Source: CAIWXH01 sp964555675
GTDB lineage: Bacteria > Chloroflexota > Chloroflexia > Chloroflexales > Chloroflexaceae
Length of the DNA: 6,671 bases
NCBI GenBank assembly: GCA_964555675.1
Contig: CAZKTU010000313.1
Span: 1 to 6,671 of the forward strand
Direction of reading: 5' to 3'
Shown here: positions 6,640-6,671 of the stretch, piece by piece
Numbering within the stretch: position 1 is the stretch's first letter
How the letters are laid out: each line of letters opens with the position of its first letter
Notes under the pieces: model-generated
Seen by the model: only the letters and a program-made list of their open reading frames with translations
The model's database searches: none
Told to the model about the DNA's origin: nothing
Translations under genes and position numbers: made by a program

Positions 6640-6649
6640 CCACTCGTAA

Positions 6650-6671
6650 GGGCGCACCCATGTGTGCGCCC
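6650..6671 (+). terminator. Perfect 8-bp hairpin after the kinase gene, probable terminator or dispersed palindrome
   Basis: GGGCGCAC (6650-6657) and GTGCGCCC (6664-6671) pair perfectly around the 6-base loop CCATGT, starting 11 bases after the kinase stop. The position suits a terminator of the patatin/kinase operon. The window ends exactly at the last paired base, so a following T-run cannot be seen. The flanking CGTAA before the stem may have a matching arm beyond the window, in which case this would be a longer palindromic repeat. Confidence 0.6.

Overview
This is a compact, very GC-rich bacterial window (well over 60% G+C by eye, with G/C-dominated third codon positions and long stop-free shadow frames). 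It holds four complete protein-coding genes. No tRNA, rRNA, CRISPR array, insertion sequence or other mobile element is visible. The gene set suggests an environmental high-GC bacterium: a MutS-like ATPase without the mismatch-binding domain, a large patatin-related protein and an APH(6)-type kinase. It would fit a Chloroflexota-like genome, but that assignment is a low-confidence inference and Actinobacteria or other high-GC phyla cannot be excluded.

Layout from left to right. A plus-strand low-molecular-weight protein tyrosine phosphatase (36-518) meets a minus-strand MutS-family ATPase (519-2162) tail to tail. Their stop codons abut with no intergenic base, inside the loop of an imperfect GC-rich hairpin. 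The ATPase gene then faces a roughly 200-bp divergent control region (2163-2362). From there a large plus-strand patatin-like lipid hydrolase with four C-terminal membrane segments (2363-5698) is transcribed. An APH(6)/streptomycin-kinase-like phosphotransferase (5707-6637+stop) follows after only a few bases and is almost certainly co-transcribed. A perfect 8-bp hairpin follows the kinase stop and runs to the last base of the window. It is either the operon terminator or one end of a dispersed palindromic repeat.

The divergent region is readable. On the plus strand a good housekeeping promoter (TTGACG, 17-bp spacer, TACACT) lies just upstream of the patatin gene and contains a perfect 10-bp palindrome between its boxes. 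On the minus strand an extended -10 element (TGC-TAGAAT) lies upstream of the ATPase gene and overlaps the upstream ATG. This points to the internal GTG, which has a strong ribosome binding site, as the true start.

Nothing here is a clear-cut new system. The most notable points are the patatin/kinase operon, the zero-gap convergent junction, the N-E version of Walker B in the MutS-like protein, the use of TAG as stop in all four genes, and the terminal palindrome.
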